The notes beneath the pieces are model-generated. The model had not been told where the DNA came from. It did not search any database and was given only the letters and a program-made list of their open reading frames with translations. DNA of 64,000 bases. Source: Rhynchopus sp. YZ270_cl-10 (Eukaryota; Euglenozoa; Diplonemea; Diplonemida; Diplonemidae). Shown here piece after piece: positions 22,773 through 33,743 of this stretch. How positions within the stretch are numbered: position 1 is the stretch's first letter; each line of letters starts with the position of its first letter. A program made the position numbers and the translations under genes. The stretch is taken from contig OZ037894.1 of NCBI GenBank assembly GCA_964035575.1, positions 248,001-312,000 on the forward strand. The letters are read 5' to 3'.

Positions 22773-23074
22773 CATATTCTTCCCACTTCTCGACACCCCC
22801 ATATTTCATGTAAATCCCTATTTTTTTTGCGTTTTTTTTTATCTTATTTTCCTTCCCAAATATTATACTATGATGTATTCCCATACTTTCTTACACGGTG
22901 TACTCGTATGTAAATTACGTGGAGGCCATCGAGGTGTGCCGTCTGTAAGCACGCTGCATCCCCAGTGGAGATGCCACCTCTCCCGATGACAAGCACAGTG
23001 ATGCCTTGACCCATCGGATGAAACCCTTTTATCTGTCTTTTTTTTTTATTTCCCTGGATGTGTGGAAAGCAGTA

Positions 23075-24021
23075 AGGGTGGGCGAATTGACAAAATTAAT
23101 TCGGGTTACATGACGCAGAGAAAACGCTGACGCATGACGCAGAAAAAAAGTTTTCAGGAAAAAAAAAGTTTTAGGAAAAAAAATTTTCATCAGGAAAAAC
23201 TGGTTTTTGGGTGACGGGGTAGAGATTCGTGACCCAAAACACAGTTTTTTGGCATTTCCGGAATCCACCCGTGCAGTGGTGGGGTCAATCTCGAAAATTG
23301 GACAATTTTTTGACCACATATTTTTTTGAAAATATGAGCCCGGTCACTAATACGTGGGGCCCATTTTCGGCCAAAAAATGCTACTGAAAAATATTTTCCC
23401 CTGAAAATCTTTCAGCCCCAAAACATACCGCGGTTGGCATTTCCGGAATCTGTCCGCGCTGTGGTGGGGTCACTTTGCCGAAATGGCCAAGTTCTTGGTT
23501 TTGGTCAAAATGAGTGTAAGGTGAAGGGGCTAAGGTAAATCCCACAACCCAGATTTTCTCTCCCTGATTCTGAAACATGAAAATGCCCGAAAACACCGGC
23601 ATTTGCATTTTCGGAATCTGTCCGTTCTGCGGTGGGGTCAATTTGCCGAAATGGACGAGTTCTTGGTTTTGGTCAAAACCCGTAAGTGTAAGGTAAAGGG
23701 TCCAAGTGTTTGCCTGTAGAAACACACGGTAGCAGGGGTTTTAGGGCATGCGTGTACATTTTGCAAAAAACGCGGGCATTTTGCATTTTGTTAGAAAACA
23801 CCGGCATTTACATTTCCTGAATCCACCCGTTCTGTGGTGGGGTCAATTTGCCGAAGCCACCAAATTTAAAAACTAGAAATCACATGTGTTTTCTAGAATT
23901 TTTTGGTTTTTTGGTGGGGGAACCAAGAGAAAACTTTTTTTTCTGAAAACTTTTTTTTTTCCAGAATTCTGAAATCCATGACGCCAATAACCCGAATTAA
24001 TTTTGTCAATTCGCCCACCCT
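23075..24021. mobile_element. Foldback element with 34-base perfect TIRs
   Basis: Perfect inverted repeats of about 34 bases start AGGGTGGGCGAATTGAC and lie at 23075-23108 and 23988-24021. The interior has three to four degenerate tandem units carrying GGCATTTCCGGAATC and GTGGTGGGGTCA. The same unit occurs in reverse inside the nested element near 48855-48930, so the two are related. No coding sequence and no clear target duplication are seen. Confidence 0.75.
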
Positions 24022-24625
24022 GAGACACATTCGTTCTTTTTATTATTTCTCTCGTGAATAACTCCATCTTTTCAGGATTTTATCGGCATCATGTTTTCTC
24101 TTTATCTTTTTATCTTTTTATCTCTTTTGAAAGCTTTTTTTTTACCATTCCTTTTTTAGGGAGTGGAGCAGTTTTTTTTTTTTTTTTTGTTTTTTTTTTT
24201 GTTTGCTACTTTGCACGGCAAAGATTGGAAAGGCGAAGGAAATACCATCCACAAGGAAAAAAAAGACCACAGGTTTTTTTTTTTTTAAAGCCAGCCCATT
24301 GCCCACTGTAGCGAGGGTCTATGATACATAGGGAAGGTGTACTGGCTGTGCCCTACTTTTTATTTGCAAGAAAAAAAAATTCAACAAAAGAGGGGACGAC
24401 GCTGATGGACAAAAAACACTATCTTTCGACTGAAAAATATTATCTAATCATTTTTGTCTGTCCCTCGACCACAGTGAATAAGGTAATCTATCCCCCATCC
24501 CCCCTTCCTCCCATTTTGTCACTTGGAGTCCGTATTGGGTTTGATTACGGCTATTCTCGACGATTAAGGCCATTTTCTATGCGCGATCTCCTTCTCTTTC
24601 CTGTTCTACTTCTTCTTCTTCTTCT

Positions 24626-24659
<34 letters not shown>

Positions 24660-24794
24660 GTGTTCCTGATTTTTTCAATCGAAACGTAAGTGTACTAAAA
24701 AAAGGGTCTGTTTCTTTTCTATTGTGTCCCCACACCTTCTCCTATTCCTCAAATATTCATCCACCCCCTTCTCCTTTCCCCACTACATACTAGT

Positions 24795-24900
24795 CAGGGG
24801 GGGTGCGACTAGCGGAACTACGAAGTCGTAACGAGTAGTTGCTAAACTCTACTAATCGTCGTAAAACACTAGTCGTTTTGGGCTGTTAGTAATCCCCCTG
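24795..24900. mobile_element. Small MITE with CAGGGGG ends
   Basis: Ends CAGGGGG and CCCCCTG. Flanks are ACTAGT on the left and ACTGGT on the right, a 6-base duplication with one difference. If those are counted as TIR, the inverted repeat is AGTCAGGGGG. The interior holds several CGACTAG and AGTCGT words in both orientations. It is non-coding. Confidence 0.55.
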
Positions 24901-25087
24901 ACTGGTCCGCCGTGTCTGGAACCTCATCCAACAGGCCTAATTCCCCTGTATCCTCAATAATCTCTGTTCATCTGACGATGAGAGGAAGCATATTAGAGGA
25001 AGTTACCGCACTCTTTTTTTTTTCAGGGTGGGGTAATGACTGTATACCTGCTTACAGCTTCCCTGTAAACCACTCCCAAGCGCAACA

Positions 25088-25160
25088 CTCCGGGGGTTCG
25101 ATAACCCGCGGAGTGTCAGTGCTGCGTCCCAGAGGCGTTTGCACTGTCAACTTCACTTTT
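25088..25160 (+). repeat. Family B hairpin repeat (representative copy)
   Basis: The best copies read GTGTCAGTGC, an inner stem-loop CGTC-loop-GRCG, then GCACT, a tail ATCAACTTCACTTT and a T-run. The outer stem is AGTGC with GCACT. Other copies by eye: 4938, 5885, 22155, 34606, 35547, 36366, 36960, 42556, 46456, 52363, 52793, 53620, 56331, 57943, 58298, 62966, 63285. Many are preceded by TTCGATAACCC, which resembles a tRNA T-arm or Pol III B-box, but no cloverleaf forms. All copies found point the same way as the genes. Confidence 0.7.
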
Positions 25161-25424
25161 TTTTTTTTTTTTTGGGTGCATCAGCGAGGTAGTCGACGCC
25201 CTGAAAATAGGCATGTCTGGAAAATCTATCTGAGCCGTGTCTGAGGCGCGTACTAATACCTACAATCAGGCCTCAGCCACGCCTGTATCAGGCCTTGGCG
25301 AGGCTTGTTCGGCCTCGCTGCAATACACAGGCTTTCTTTTTGCATTTCAAGCTACATTATTTACACCAACACCTAGTATAGGGGACACCCACCCCCTACC
25401 CCCACTTCGCTCTTCTCCCCTATT

Positions 25425-28400
25425 ATGAGCCGTACTCCCATCCGCTCTAAGAAGCGAAGTACTGAAGGGCAGACCTGCAATGTCATAGTTGGTGTCCGGG
25501 TCCGTCCGCTGTGCGTCGGGGTGGATGGGATACGCGACTCTGCGCGGGACGACCCTGCGAAGAGGGTTTGCGTGAAGGTGAAGCAGAAGGCTATCAGCTT
25601 GGTGGACCGACGACGCGCGAAGCCTGCGGCACAACAGTTCAACTACGACCATACCTACGACACCTCTGCGACACAAGAAGAAATCTTTGAGGACCTGGGG
25701 TCGATTCTCCTCCGACAAACCCTTCGTGGCTACAACGCATGCCTCTTTGCCTACGGACAAACCGGCTCCGGCAAGACCTATTCCATGTTCGGCCCTCCAG
25801 GATGGGGCAGCCTTTCCGCCGACCCCACTGAACGCGGTCTCGTCCCCCGCTTCACCTCTGCCCTGTTCTCCACCCTCGAAACGCAAGCCGGAGTCAACGC
25901 AAGCAACGCTACCGAAGGCACACCACCCAATTCGCCTTCAGTATCAGATGCATCCCCGATGTCCACCGGCACCTCCCCGCACCCACAGAAGGAGCAGCGG
26001 CCGTACCGCGTAGAGGTGGCGGTGTATGAGATCTACAACGAAAGGGTCTATGATTTGCTGCTAACAGAGGATGGAGGGAAGTTTCCGAGAAGTGGGTCAA
26101 GCGCGCAGCTGCCACGAAGCGCGTCGAGTATGCAGCTGGCGACGTCAATGATGACGTATCGGGTCGAAACAGCAGCGTCTCTTGATGCTCCTGCAGGGCC
26201 GATTCTGCAGAATAGCTCAACTAGAGAAGAGAAATCTGCGCTTTTAATGCAAGCTGCGGCGCAGAATTCAAAGGAGGAATCGTTTCGTGTTCGTGAGCAT
26301 CCAGAGAAGGGGCCGTATGTTGATGGGCTTTCGAAGTGGAATGTTGGTTCGAACGATGACATCACGGCCTTAGTCAAGCGAGGTGTGAGGCACCGTCACA
26401 CTGCAGCCACGTTATGCAACGACCGCTCCTCCCGATCGCACCTCATCGTTGAAATGAACATTATCACCAGCAAATTCGAGAAAACCGAGCAAGATGTCAC
26501 CGAGCTTTCCTCTAAGGTAAACCTCGTAGATCTGGCGGGGTCGGAACGCTGTTCCCATGCAGGCACCGAAGGAGAACGACTCCGGGAAGGCTCCAGCATT
26601 AACAAAAGCCTTCTTGCCTTGGGCAATGTCATTGAAGGATTGGCAAGCGCCTCGACCTTTGTGCAGTACCGAGATTCGGCTATTACGTGGTTGCTGAAGG
26701 AGGCGTTGGGTGGGAACAGTCGTACCGTGATGCTGGCGACGGTGAGCCCTCATACGACATATTATGACGAAAGCTTTGCAACGTTGACCTATGCGGACCG
26801 TGCAAAAAAAATCCAAAATGTTGCTAAAATCAACAAATCAACCCGCCGCCGTCTCATCAACGAACTCCGCAGGGAAATCTCCGCCCTAAAGAAGGAGCTC
26901 CACGAAGGTGTGACACCACGCAGCGCGCGCCCTTCCACCCCACTTCTCGAAAACTTCGCCACCTTCGTCTCCCCAAGCCACAGCATCGGGCTGCCTACAC
27001 CCCCTGCGGCACGCCACCTCTTCTCTGTAGAATGGAGCCACACCGCCTTTCTTGGCATTCCCGATGTACAGCAGGTGTCCCTCATTGAAGGCGGTCTATA
27101 CGAACTACAGCAAATGCTCGCAGAAGGGGATGCGACCGTCAACCATGCCCTGTGGAGCCCTAAGGGAAGGGTGCTGGCGGAAGAGGTTGCAACGTTGCCA
27201 CAGTTTTTGGAGATGTTGAAGACACGGTTTGGGGAAGAAACACAACTCCTGCACACAGCAGGGCTGCTTCACACAAACACCACGCTTGATGTGAGCAAAC
27301 TCAACGTACGGCACACACCAAACACCCCCGAGACTGCAATCTGGCTTCACAGCGAGGCTTCCCCGCAGACTATGCTAGGGGTATTGGTTAGGGTGGATGA
27401 ACGCGAGGGAAATGAGGTTGTGACACGTCTTGCTTTGTACATCCGGAATGGAGTGGTTTGGGAGCGCAGTGCGGATTCTGCAGCGCATGCCCAAGCAGTG
27501 CGTGCTGTGGCAGACAGAGTGGCGCGCACTCTCGACACACATCGTCTTTACGCTGCACTTCTCGCAACACAGCCTCAAGAGGTTGTGCGAGCGCTCTCAC
27601 GGTCGCTCCCAAGCCTCAGCACCGTCAACGCTATGGACCCCCCTGTCGCAGCGCCCACTACACCGAGACGCATTCAAATTGCGTTGCTCGAGGGGGAGGA
27701 GGAGGTGTTGACACCACTCCGCTGGGACGCAGCAGTCGAGAAGTGGAAGGCACACGGTGCCGGGAAGGCAGCGACTGCAGGGGCGGTCGAGGCACTTCTC
27801 TTGTTAGTAGACGATGTGCGGGGTGAGCTCGGATACGGGCCCATGGGGCAAGGCATACGGCGTCTGTCTGATGTAGGGCGTATTGACGCTGTGGGGGGTC
27901 TAGAGGGTGAGGGACACAGCAGCCAGCACCGTGAAGTGGCAGGGTCGCCCTACTCACAGCAAAGCAGGGCAAAGGCGGGTGGGCGAGGACTCCAATCGGA
28001 CCCCTCCTCCAACGGGTTGACAACGGGGTCGCACCCAGAGGTGGCTGACTCAAATGCGGATCACGAAGAAGACTTTTTGACGACCGGGCCTGACGCGAAG
28101 AAAAAGTGCAAACTCGTATGTCCCATTTTTATTCGTAATTCAATTTCAAAAAAAAAAAAATCTCAGCTTCAAGTGGAATTGGACCGGTTGAATATCAGAT
28201 TTGACAAAAAGGATGGGGACAGCAGTCAGCACATTGCCCGCCTTGAGGCTTCACATGCTGCTGAGCGTGAGGAAGGGGCTGCGAGGTTGGCGCAGTTGGA
28301 GGCGAATTTGGGGCGTCTTTCTGTGCAGTACACAGACGCACTGCGACAGCTGGCTGCACACGCGACTGCGGAGAAGGCACGCCAGGACGAGACCGAGCGC

Positions 28401-29961
28401 ATTGCCTCCTTGGAGGACGCCCTCGAGAGCATGACCCGCGCACACACCCGCAGCGAGGCAAACGCCCTCCGCCTGCAGGAGGAAGGCGACAAGCTGCGCA
28501 CACTCCTGCGCACGCCGCACACCCCCATGGCACACCCTGCAGAAGAGGGCGAGGCAGAGCGTCTCCGCCAAGAGCTGGACGACGAGGCACGCCGCCGCCG
28601 CCATCAGGAGGACAAAGTGGCTGCCCTCCTTGCCGAGAAGAAGAGCGCAAACTACCACCTCCGGCAGGAACGCGACCGCAACTCCGACCTCAAGAGGCGT
28701 GCAGACGACTACGAAACACGGTGCGACCAAGCCTGCACCCAGGAACGTCTTGCGAAGGAGGAGCTCAAGAAGGCGCACGACCAGCTCCACTACCTCCGCA
28801 TCGAGCGTGACGGAGGGGAGCGCGCCGCCACCAGCACACTCGACCTTTCGATCCAGGTCCAGCTCCTTGGGGAGGACAAGACGCGTCTGGAATCGCTTCT
28901 CGACGCCTCCAGGAGAGAGCTGCGTGACACCATCATGACCTCACACGCTAAGATGAAGGAGGACCTTGTGCACTACAAGGCTCGTTCTGATGAGTTCGAA
29001 GCACGTTACAAATCTGCAGAGGCGAAGTCCCTTGACCACCGCCTCCGTGCCGACAGAGAAAAGGACGCACGACTGCGCAAAGACGCAGAGCTGCAGGGCC
29101 TCCGAGACGAGTACGTCTTCATCACCGGCAGAAAACCGCCAAAGACAGTCCAAGCAGCGCCCACCTGCAACGCATACTCCCGCACCCCTTCCTGCACGAG
29201 ACAGGCCAGGACTAAGGTCACCCGCCAAGCGGTATGCCATTTCTATTTTGCGCTGAATGAGAAACGGGAGTCCAATGCCCGTTGGGCAGACTGTATAAAA
29301 ACATAAACCACATAGTACCCTTAGAATGACCAAGGGTGGAGGTGTTTGTCAAAAAAAAATCATCCTTGTAACAGTCTCTGAACCCCGGGTACATGAAGTC
29401 GACGCTCACGTCGGGGAAGAAGAAGGGTACTGAAAGCAGCCGGCCTTTGTCTTCAAGTATGTTCATTTTCGTTTTCTTTGGGGGAAGATAATCCAACGAT
29501 TTCTAGTTGACTGTACAGTTTCTTCGATAGACAAAGAAACCCTCTTGATACAAAGGATACTGTCAGCAGTTTCTGAGTTTTTTTTGTTGTAAAATTTACC
29601 ACGAAATGGATGTAGGACTGCATGGTTGGGTGTCCACCGGGTGCACCCGGTCATTGTACCAAGATACACTGTTCACGAGGGGGCTTTTGTATTTCAAGTC
29701 AACTTTTTTTGTTTAATTTCTCAAACTTTGAAGGCATCCTGAGAAGAAATAATCGTGGGCTTGCAATAGTAGTCTCAGTCAAACAAAATCATTTCATCCC
29801 AAACAACTCACTCCACAGAACGTGAATCTTCCCCAGGCAAACGCGACAGTTCTGCTGTACGGGAACCTTCCCCCAAGCGGAAGGAGCCCAAGAAGCTCAA
29901 GCTCCGGCGCTCTTCTGAAGGCGCGAGCACCATGCGGGACAGTAATGTTATCTCATCATGA
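25425..29961 (+). CDS. Kinesin motor protein, three exons
   Basis: Exons 25425-28115, 28167-29231 and 29779-29961 give 1312 residues. The N-terminal motor (about 17-468) has the P-loop GQTGSGKT (111-118), switch I NDRSSRSH (332-339), switch II DLAGSE (369-374) and YADRAKKIQN at its end. Two long inserts (about 150-195 and 218-285) interrupt the motor. The INKSLLALGNVIEGLA style is closest to N-terminal, plus-end-directed kinesins such as kinesin-3; no FHA domain was recognised after the neck. A middle region of unknown fold follows (500-830), then a coiled coil (about 890-1235) for dimerisation. The predicted last exon adds a basic tail (KRKEPKKLKLRR). Unspliced, the frame instead ends at 29306. 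The start follows a C/T-rich leader. Confidence 0.9.
28116..28166 (+). other. Putative 51-base intron of the kinesin gene
   Basis: Donor GTATGT and acceptor TCTCAG enclose T-rich then A-rich DNA with a 13-A run. The length is 17 codons and contains no stop, so splicing or retention both keep the frame. Retention would insert VCPIFIRNSISKKKKSQ just before the coiled coil, which fits the flanking sequence poorly. Confidence 0.6.
29232..29778 (+). other. Intron 2 of the kinesin gene
   Basis: 547 bases, donor GTATGC, acceptor AGTCTCAG, phase 0 at both ends. It contains a complete family C repeat (29605-29703). The downstream exon reads open from the acceptor for 60 codons with biased, charged composition. 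Confidence 0.65.
29605..29703 (+). repeat. Family C dispersed repeat (representative copy)
   Basis: The order of conserved blocks is GGATGTAGGACTGCATGG, GTCCACC, GTCATTGTACCA, ACACTGT, ACGAGAGGGCTTTTGTA and TTTCAAGTCAA, then T-rich DNA. The copy here lies in an intron. Other copies, some partial: 5401, 10719, 19262, 39010 (split by an insertion), 45437, 52213, 56459, 57743. All are in gene orientation. Confidence 0.75.
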
Positions 29962-31066
29962 TATTCTTTGGCCAGGGATAAATATTTTGCATTTCCCCCC
30001 CAAAAAAACAAAGTGCAAAATGTGCCAGATTCCGCACGATGAGTCGTTGTCTTGCCGAATTCCCAATCCTACACCCCAAAAAAGCAATGGATGGGTGTAC
30101 ATCATCCCCCTTGTTATCTGCATATGGTTTAGTCCATGAAAAAACCCCTCCCGTTTCCTTTGTATGGTTATTCAAAAAAGACCAAGTTTTTTCAAAAAAA
30201 AGATGTCGCGTTTTTCTCACGGAAGTTGAATCTGTAGTCCCGAAGGGTCCAACTTCCCAATGAACGCTAACCTCGTCGCAGCGAAAAAGTTGGGGGTGTT
30301 GATTTAAAAAACACACACAACACACAATTTGTATAAAAAAATTAATTGCAGTCCCTGGTTACCCAAAGGTGGGCTTTGAGATTGCAGCAACATACCAGTG
30401 TACACCCCGATTCAGCACTTTGGCGAGTAACTTCGCTGTGCACTGAGAAGGCATCTTTCCAGTTTTTCTCTGTTCTTTTTTTTGCTACGACTTTGATGTC
30501 CGTCTTCCGCAGTTTACAAACTTTCCCCCCCCGGTATCACTTGGGACATGAACAGGGGCAGCACACAGGTGGTTCCGTGCCGTTTTTTTCCACAGAACCA
30601 ACAGGTGGGTCGTGAACAAAACAATGTGATTTTCAACAGGGACTATGTAATGTTTTCTTCAGTGCTTTCTTTCTATTTTTCTTTTTATTTTTGCCATTTG
30701 TGCGCAACGTCTTTATCTCCAAAGTGTGCAAGATACTGCCGTCTCAAAGCAACAAGTCGCGTTCACTTTTGTGTATCCACATTACCTTAGTACGATGTGG
30801 CCGTCTCTGTTTGAAAGATTCTCTTTTAGGTGATGCGAGGCGTGGGTCATCTTGTCAAGTTTTCTTTCCTTCTTTTCTGATGAAATGATCGCGTGCTCAC
30901 AAACGGTGCGTTCATCTTTCAAAGCTTTATTTCTTTACGTGTAGATTTGTACAAGACGCTATTACCCCCCCAGAAAAAGATTTGCCCGTCAGTCTCAGTT
31001 TGAAAAATGGAAAGAAAAAATATTGTGAATGTGCAGAAAGAATACATAAAAGAGAAATAAGTGCTT

Positions 31067-31198
31067 AGTATAGGTGGAGCACACTCTAGGGCAGTGCTGT
31101 TAGAATACACATAAGAATACGTATAAGAAGACGTAGTCTTACATCACTGCTCTAGGGTGGCTACACTAATACAAACCAAAGTTTTCAAAGAACGAAAG
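31067..31198 (+). repeat. Family E copy interrupted by a MITE
   Basis: The left part ends CACTCTAGGG and the right part resumes CTCTAGGGTGGCTACACTAA, with 58 bases of a different element in between. Removing those 58 bases and one duplicated octamer gives the normal family E sequence. Confidence 0.85.
31092..31149. mobile_element. hAT-like MITE, 58 bases, with 8-base target duplication
   Basis: It begins CAGTGCTGTTAGA and ends with TCTTACATCACTG. The two ends are inverted repeats of about 17 bases with three mismatches. It is flanked by a perfect 8-base duplication CTCTAGGG (31084-31091 and 31150-31157). CAGTG ends plus 8-base duplications are the hallmark of the hAT superfamily. It has no coding capacity and would need a transposase from elsewhere. 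Confidence 0.88.
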
Positions 31199-31688
31199 TT
31201 TAACCTCCAAAATAAGAGGACATTCTGGTGGTCAAAAATTCCCATCTTTTTCGGTATATAAAAATATATCTGAATCATTTTTGGCTATTCTCTGCACCGT
31301 ATCAGAGAATGCTGCAATGATGCTTTTAAAAAAAATCCAATAAACATGGAGTGTGCGTAATAGCACACATTCAACTCTCACGATTTTTTTTTCTTTTTTC
31401 TTTCCCGTTTTTTTTTTTCCCTTTTTGTACAACTCCTTTTCTTCCTGTCTTATGCTACCAAAACTACATTTTAAAAAAGAAATCACTCCCCATTTTTTTT
31501 CTTCTTCCGAGATGTGTATATCACCTCAAAGCATCTTCATAAACAACCGTGTCTCCTTTTCTTTCTGCACCCTGCCACTACCATCCCCCACACCCTTTTT
31601 TTTTTCACTCACATTCCAGGGGCCACCCCCACCCCACCCACACACCACACCCTTTCTCCTTTTCCCCCTCCCCCCAAACCCCAACACA

Positions 31689-32975
31689 ATGTCCATTACA
31701 TTTAGGCTCCTCCGGCACGCAGTGGGGTGTGTGTTGTCGTGCATCGCGGCAGTATTGACAGTACTGCTTTTGGCTGGGTGGACACAGCTCTTCGATGCTC
31801 TGCCTGAGGGTGTTGTGGTGTTGGTCATGGGTGAAGGATATTCTATGGGTCTAGCCGAAGACAGCTTGGGACGCCGATGGGGGGAAAGCGAACATTTTTT
31901 GGAGGTGGTGGGATGTACTGCACAGTCCGTCCGAGGGAAGGCGGTGGAGGCGTTGTGTGTGGTTGGCACAACGCTTTCGTTTATGACAACCTTGTCGCAT
32001 CTCCTCTGCGCGGTTCTCCTCATCCGTGCAAGAAACAGCGACCAACCCCCGAGAAGATACTCCCTTCTCGCCTTAACAAGCCTCGCTCTACATGCACCTG
32101 CTACAATGTCTTATGCAGCAGCATTGATTATTGTCGCCTCCCTCCATACCACCGCATTTTCCTGTACAGATGCGACCAATGAGCTCCGCCGTGCACGACT
32201 CACTCCAGAGGATGGGGTTCGTTTGAAGGATTTGTTTGAGGTAAGCGACAGTGGGTCCGCTCTGTTATTGGTGGCATGTGTATTGTCTGCGGTTTGCTTT
32301 GTTTCATCTGCATTGCGGTGTGGGATCTGCGGGGACCGTGCTTTGGTGAATGATCCCGAAAATTTCAACATGGCGGCAGTCCCTGAAACAAAATGCAATG
32401 TCGCATGCAATATGGGCCTTGCCGGCGACGGCCACGCACGGCAACAGCAATACCTCCCCGCAGGGACAGTTCTTGCTGACCTCAAAGCCATAAAACCTAT
32501 GTCAAAGGAGGAGATGATGGTGCCCCACCCCGAGAGGGAACGGCAAATCCGAAAGAGCAGGGCGTCTCTTGGCAAGGTCGAGGCCTTTGAGGATAGGGTA
32601 GAGGCCGGGGGTGACCTTTACTCTGATATGCTTGAGGAGACTCCTGTGCAGGTCATTTCCCCTATCAGTGGGGCAGGGAGTGGGGCGAACAGTACCGGTA
32701 GTGGAAACAACAGTGCACGGCGAGGGAACCGTCGTGGGAAAGCAACCCCTCTCTTCCGGGCTCGTTCCGAGCACGCATCCCCCTCAGCGCCCTGTGTAGA
32801 AACGATCCCCTCCGCCAGCGATGCCTCGACAATCTTCAACGATGACTACGACATTCCCTCAGAAGACAACCGCAGCCACTCTGTCGCAACCGCATCAAGG
32901 TCGGGGAGGGAGACCTTCAGACGCTGCGCCAGCGCCAATTTCTCTGCTCCAATGAGTGTCTATAGTGTGGAGTAA
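31689..32975 (+). CDS. Four-span membrane protein with long cytoplasmic tail
   Basis: A 428-residue protein. Hydrophobic segments lie at about 10-30, 88-112, 124-155 and 187-208, with a large loop after the first that contains a cysteine just before span 2 (VVGCTAQS). A second cysteine follows span 3 (AFSC). This is the layout of amastin- or claudin-like tetraspanning proteins and is shared with the genes at 39700 and 41642, though sequence identity to them is low. The last 200 residues are hydrophilic, rich in Ser, Asn, Gly and charged residues, probably cytoplasmic and disordered. I chose the ATG at 31689 because everything upstream in frame is encoded by the pyrimidine-rich leader. Function unknown; plasma membrane location is inferred. 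Confidence 0.8.
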   Translation: MSITFRLLRHAVGCVLSCIAAVLTVLLLAGWTQLFDALPEGVVVLVMGEGYSMGLAEDSLGRRWGESEHFLEVVGCTAQSVRGKAVEALCVVGTTLSFMTTLSHLLCAVLLIRARNSDQPPRRYSLLALTSLALHAPATMSYAAALIIVASLHTTAFSCTDATNELRRARLTPEDGVRLKDLFEVSDSGSALLLVACVLSAVCFVSSALRCGICGDRALVNDPENFNMAAVPETKCNVACNMGLAGDGHARQQQYLPAGTVLADLKAIKPMSKEEMMVPHPERERQIRKSRASLGKVEAFEDRVEAGGDLYSDMLEETPVQVISPISGAGSGANSTGSGNNSARRGNRRGKATPLFRARSEHASPSAPCVETIPSASDASTIFNDDYDIPSEDNRSHSVATASRSGRETFRRCASANFSAPMSVYSVE

Positions 32976-33654
32976 AAGCAGAGGGAGGGGGGAGGGGGAA
33001 GGGAGCAAAAAAGTGTGAGGGGTATCCAGTGTTTGTTAGTGCAGAGTCCCCGGGTGTGGGGGTGATGGCTGTATTAATGATGTTTTGCCGCTTTGTGGAT
33101 TTTTTTTTGGCAATTTTAAAAAAATAAATCTGGAAAAACTATCTACGGAAAGTGTTTTGCGCTTTCAATGTTTCAACTTCTAGCTTTCATTTATATTCAT
33201 CGTATCTTTCTATGTGTGTTTCCTTTATTTGTTCGTCTTTTTTTCCCCCGTGTTTGTGGAGGATGGGAGTGTGGATGATACTTCTCTCTTTTGGAGAGCT
33301 GTTGCTTTTTTTTTTTTTTTCCTTTTCTCTTTTTCCAGAGTGGCCTGCACAGAATATTGCTTATTTCTGTTGTCGGGGGTGACAGTCTCGCTGTTTTTCT
33401 GTGTGTGTGTGTGTTTTTTTGTCCGAATTGTGTTTTATTTTTTTTGTGGTGACCAAGCAACGTGAGGTTTAGGTTCACTTACAAATGTTTCTTTCTTTTT
33501 TCCTCTTCCATTTGCTAATCGTGTGACCCACTCCGGTCCGATTGCATGGATATCGTATTAGACATCCCAACACTTCTGCAAAACCTTCCACAAATGCTTC
33601 TCTGTGCGAGTTTATTCTCTTTCCCTATCACCCCCCTCACCTCCCCCTCGCCCA

Positions 33655-33743
33655 CACGACAGCGAAGTAAACTGACTTGACGGCTTACAACGGTGAAACC
33701 ACAAGTAAAACCACAAAGTCAACTCATTTACTTCACCGTCGTG
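33655..33743. mobile_element. MITE with CACGACGGTGAAGT-type ends, short copy
   Basis: Ends CACGACAGCGAAGTAAA and TTTACTTCACCGTCGTG are flanked by the dinucleotide CA on both sides (33653-33654 and 33744-33745). It is related to the element at 61691-61854. 89 bases, non-coding. Confidence 0.7.

Larger units (their letters stand above)
17134..25424. other. 8.3-kb repeat-dominated gap
   Basis: No + strand gene is supported. Contents: a family F fragment (17431-17517), a family K copy (17787-17870), a short inverted repeat (17929-17999), a repeat block (18424-18690), a family C fragment (19262-19320), a family E copy (19658-19712), a protein-like patch on the minus strand (20504-21379), a family B copy (22155-22208), TIR elements (22234-22772, 23075-24021, 24795-24900), another family B copy (25088-25160), and the C/T-rich leader of the kinesin gene. 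Confidence 0.6.
29962..31688. other. Intergenic region
   Basis: No gene is seen. It holds family A-like hairpins near 30395-30470 and 30895-30930, a family E copy split by a hAT-like MITE (31067-31198), and a strong C/T-rich leader (31550-31688) for the next gene. Confidence 0.55.

Noticed and set aside
25088-25105. tRNA-like TTCGATAACCC motif upstream of family B copies
   Set aside because: No acceptor, D or anticodon arm can be drawn around it, so it is not a tRNA gene.
25347-29333. Opposite-strand and out-of-frame reading frames in the kinesin gene
   Set aside because: These are shadows of the motor and coiled-coil coding sequence.
29819-30139. Alternative frame after the kinesin's second intron, using the acceptor at 29818
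   Set aside because: It gives a less charged, low-quality sequence. The acceptor at 29778 gives an in-phase basic tail and a stop at 29961.
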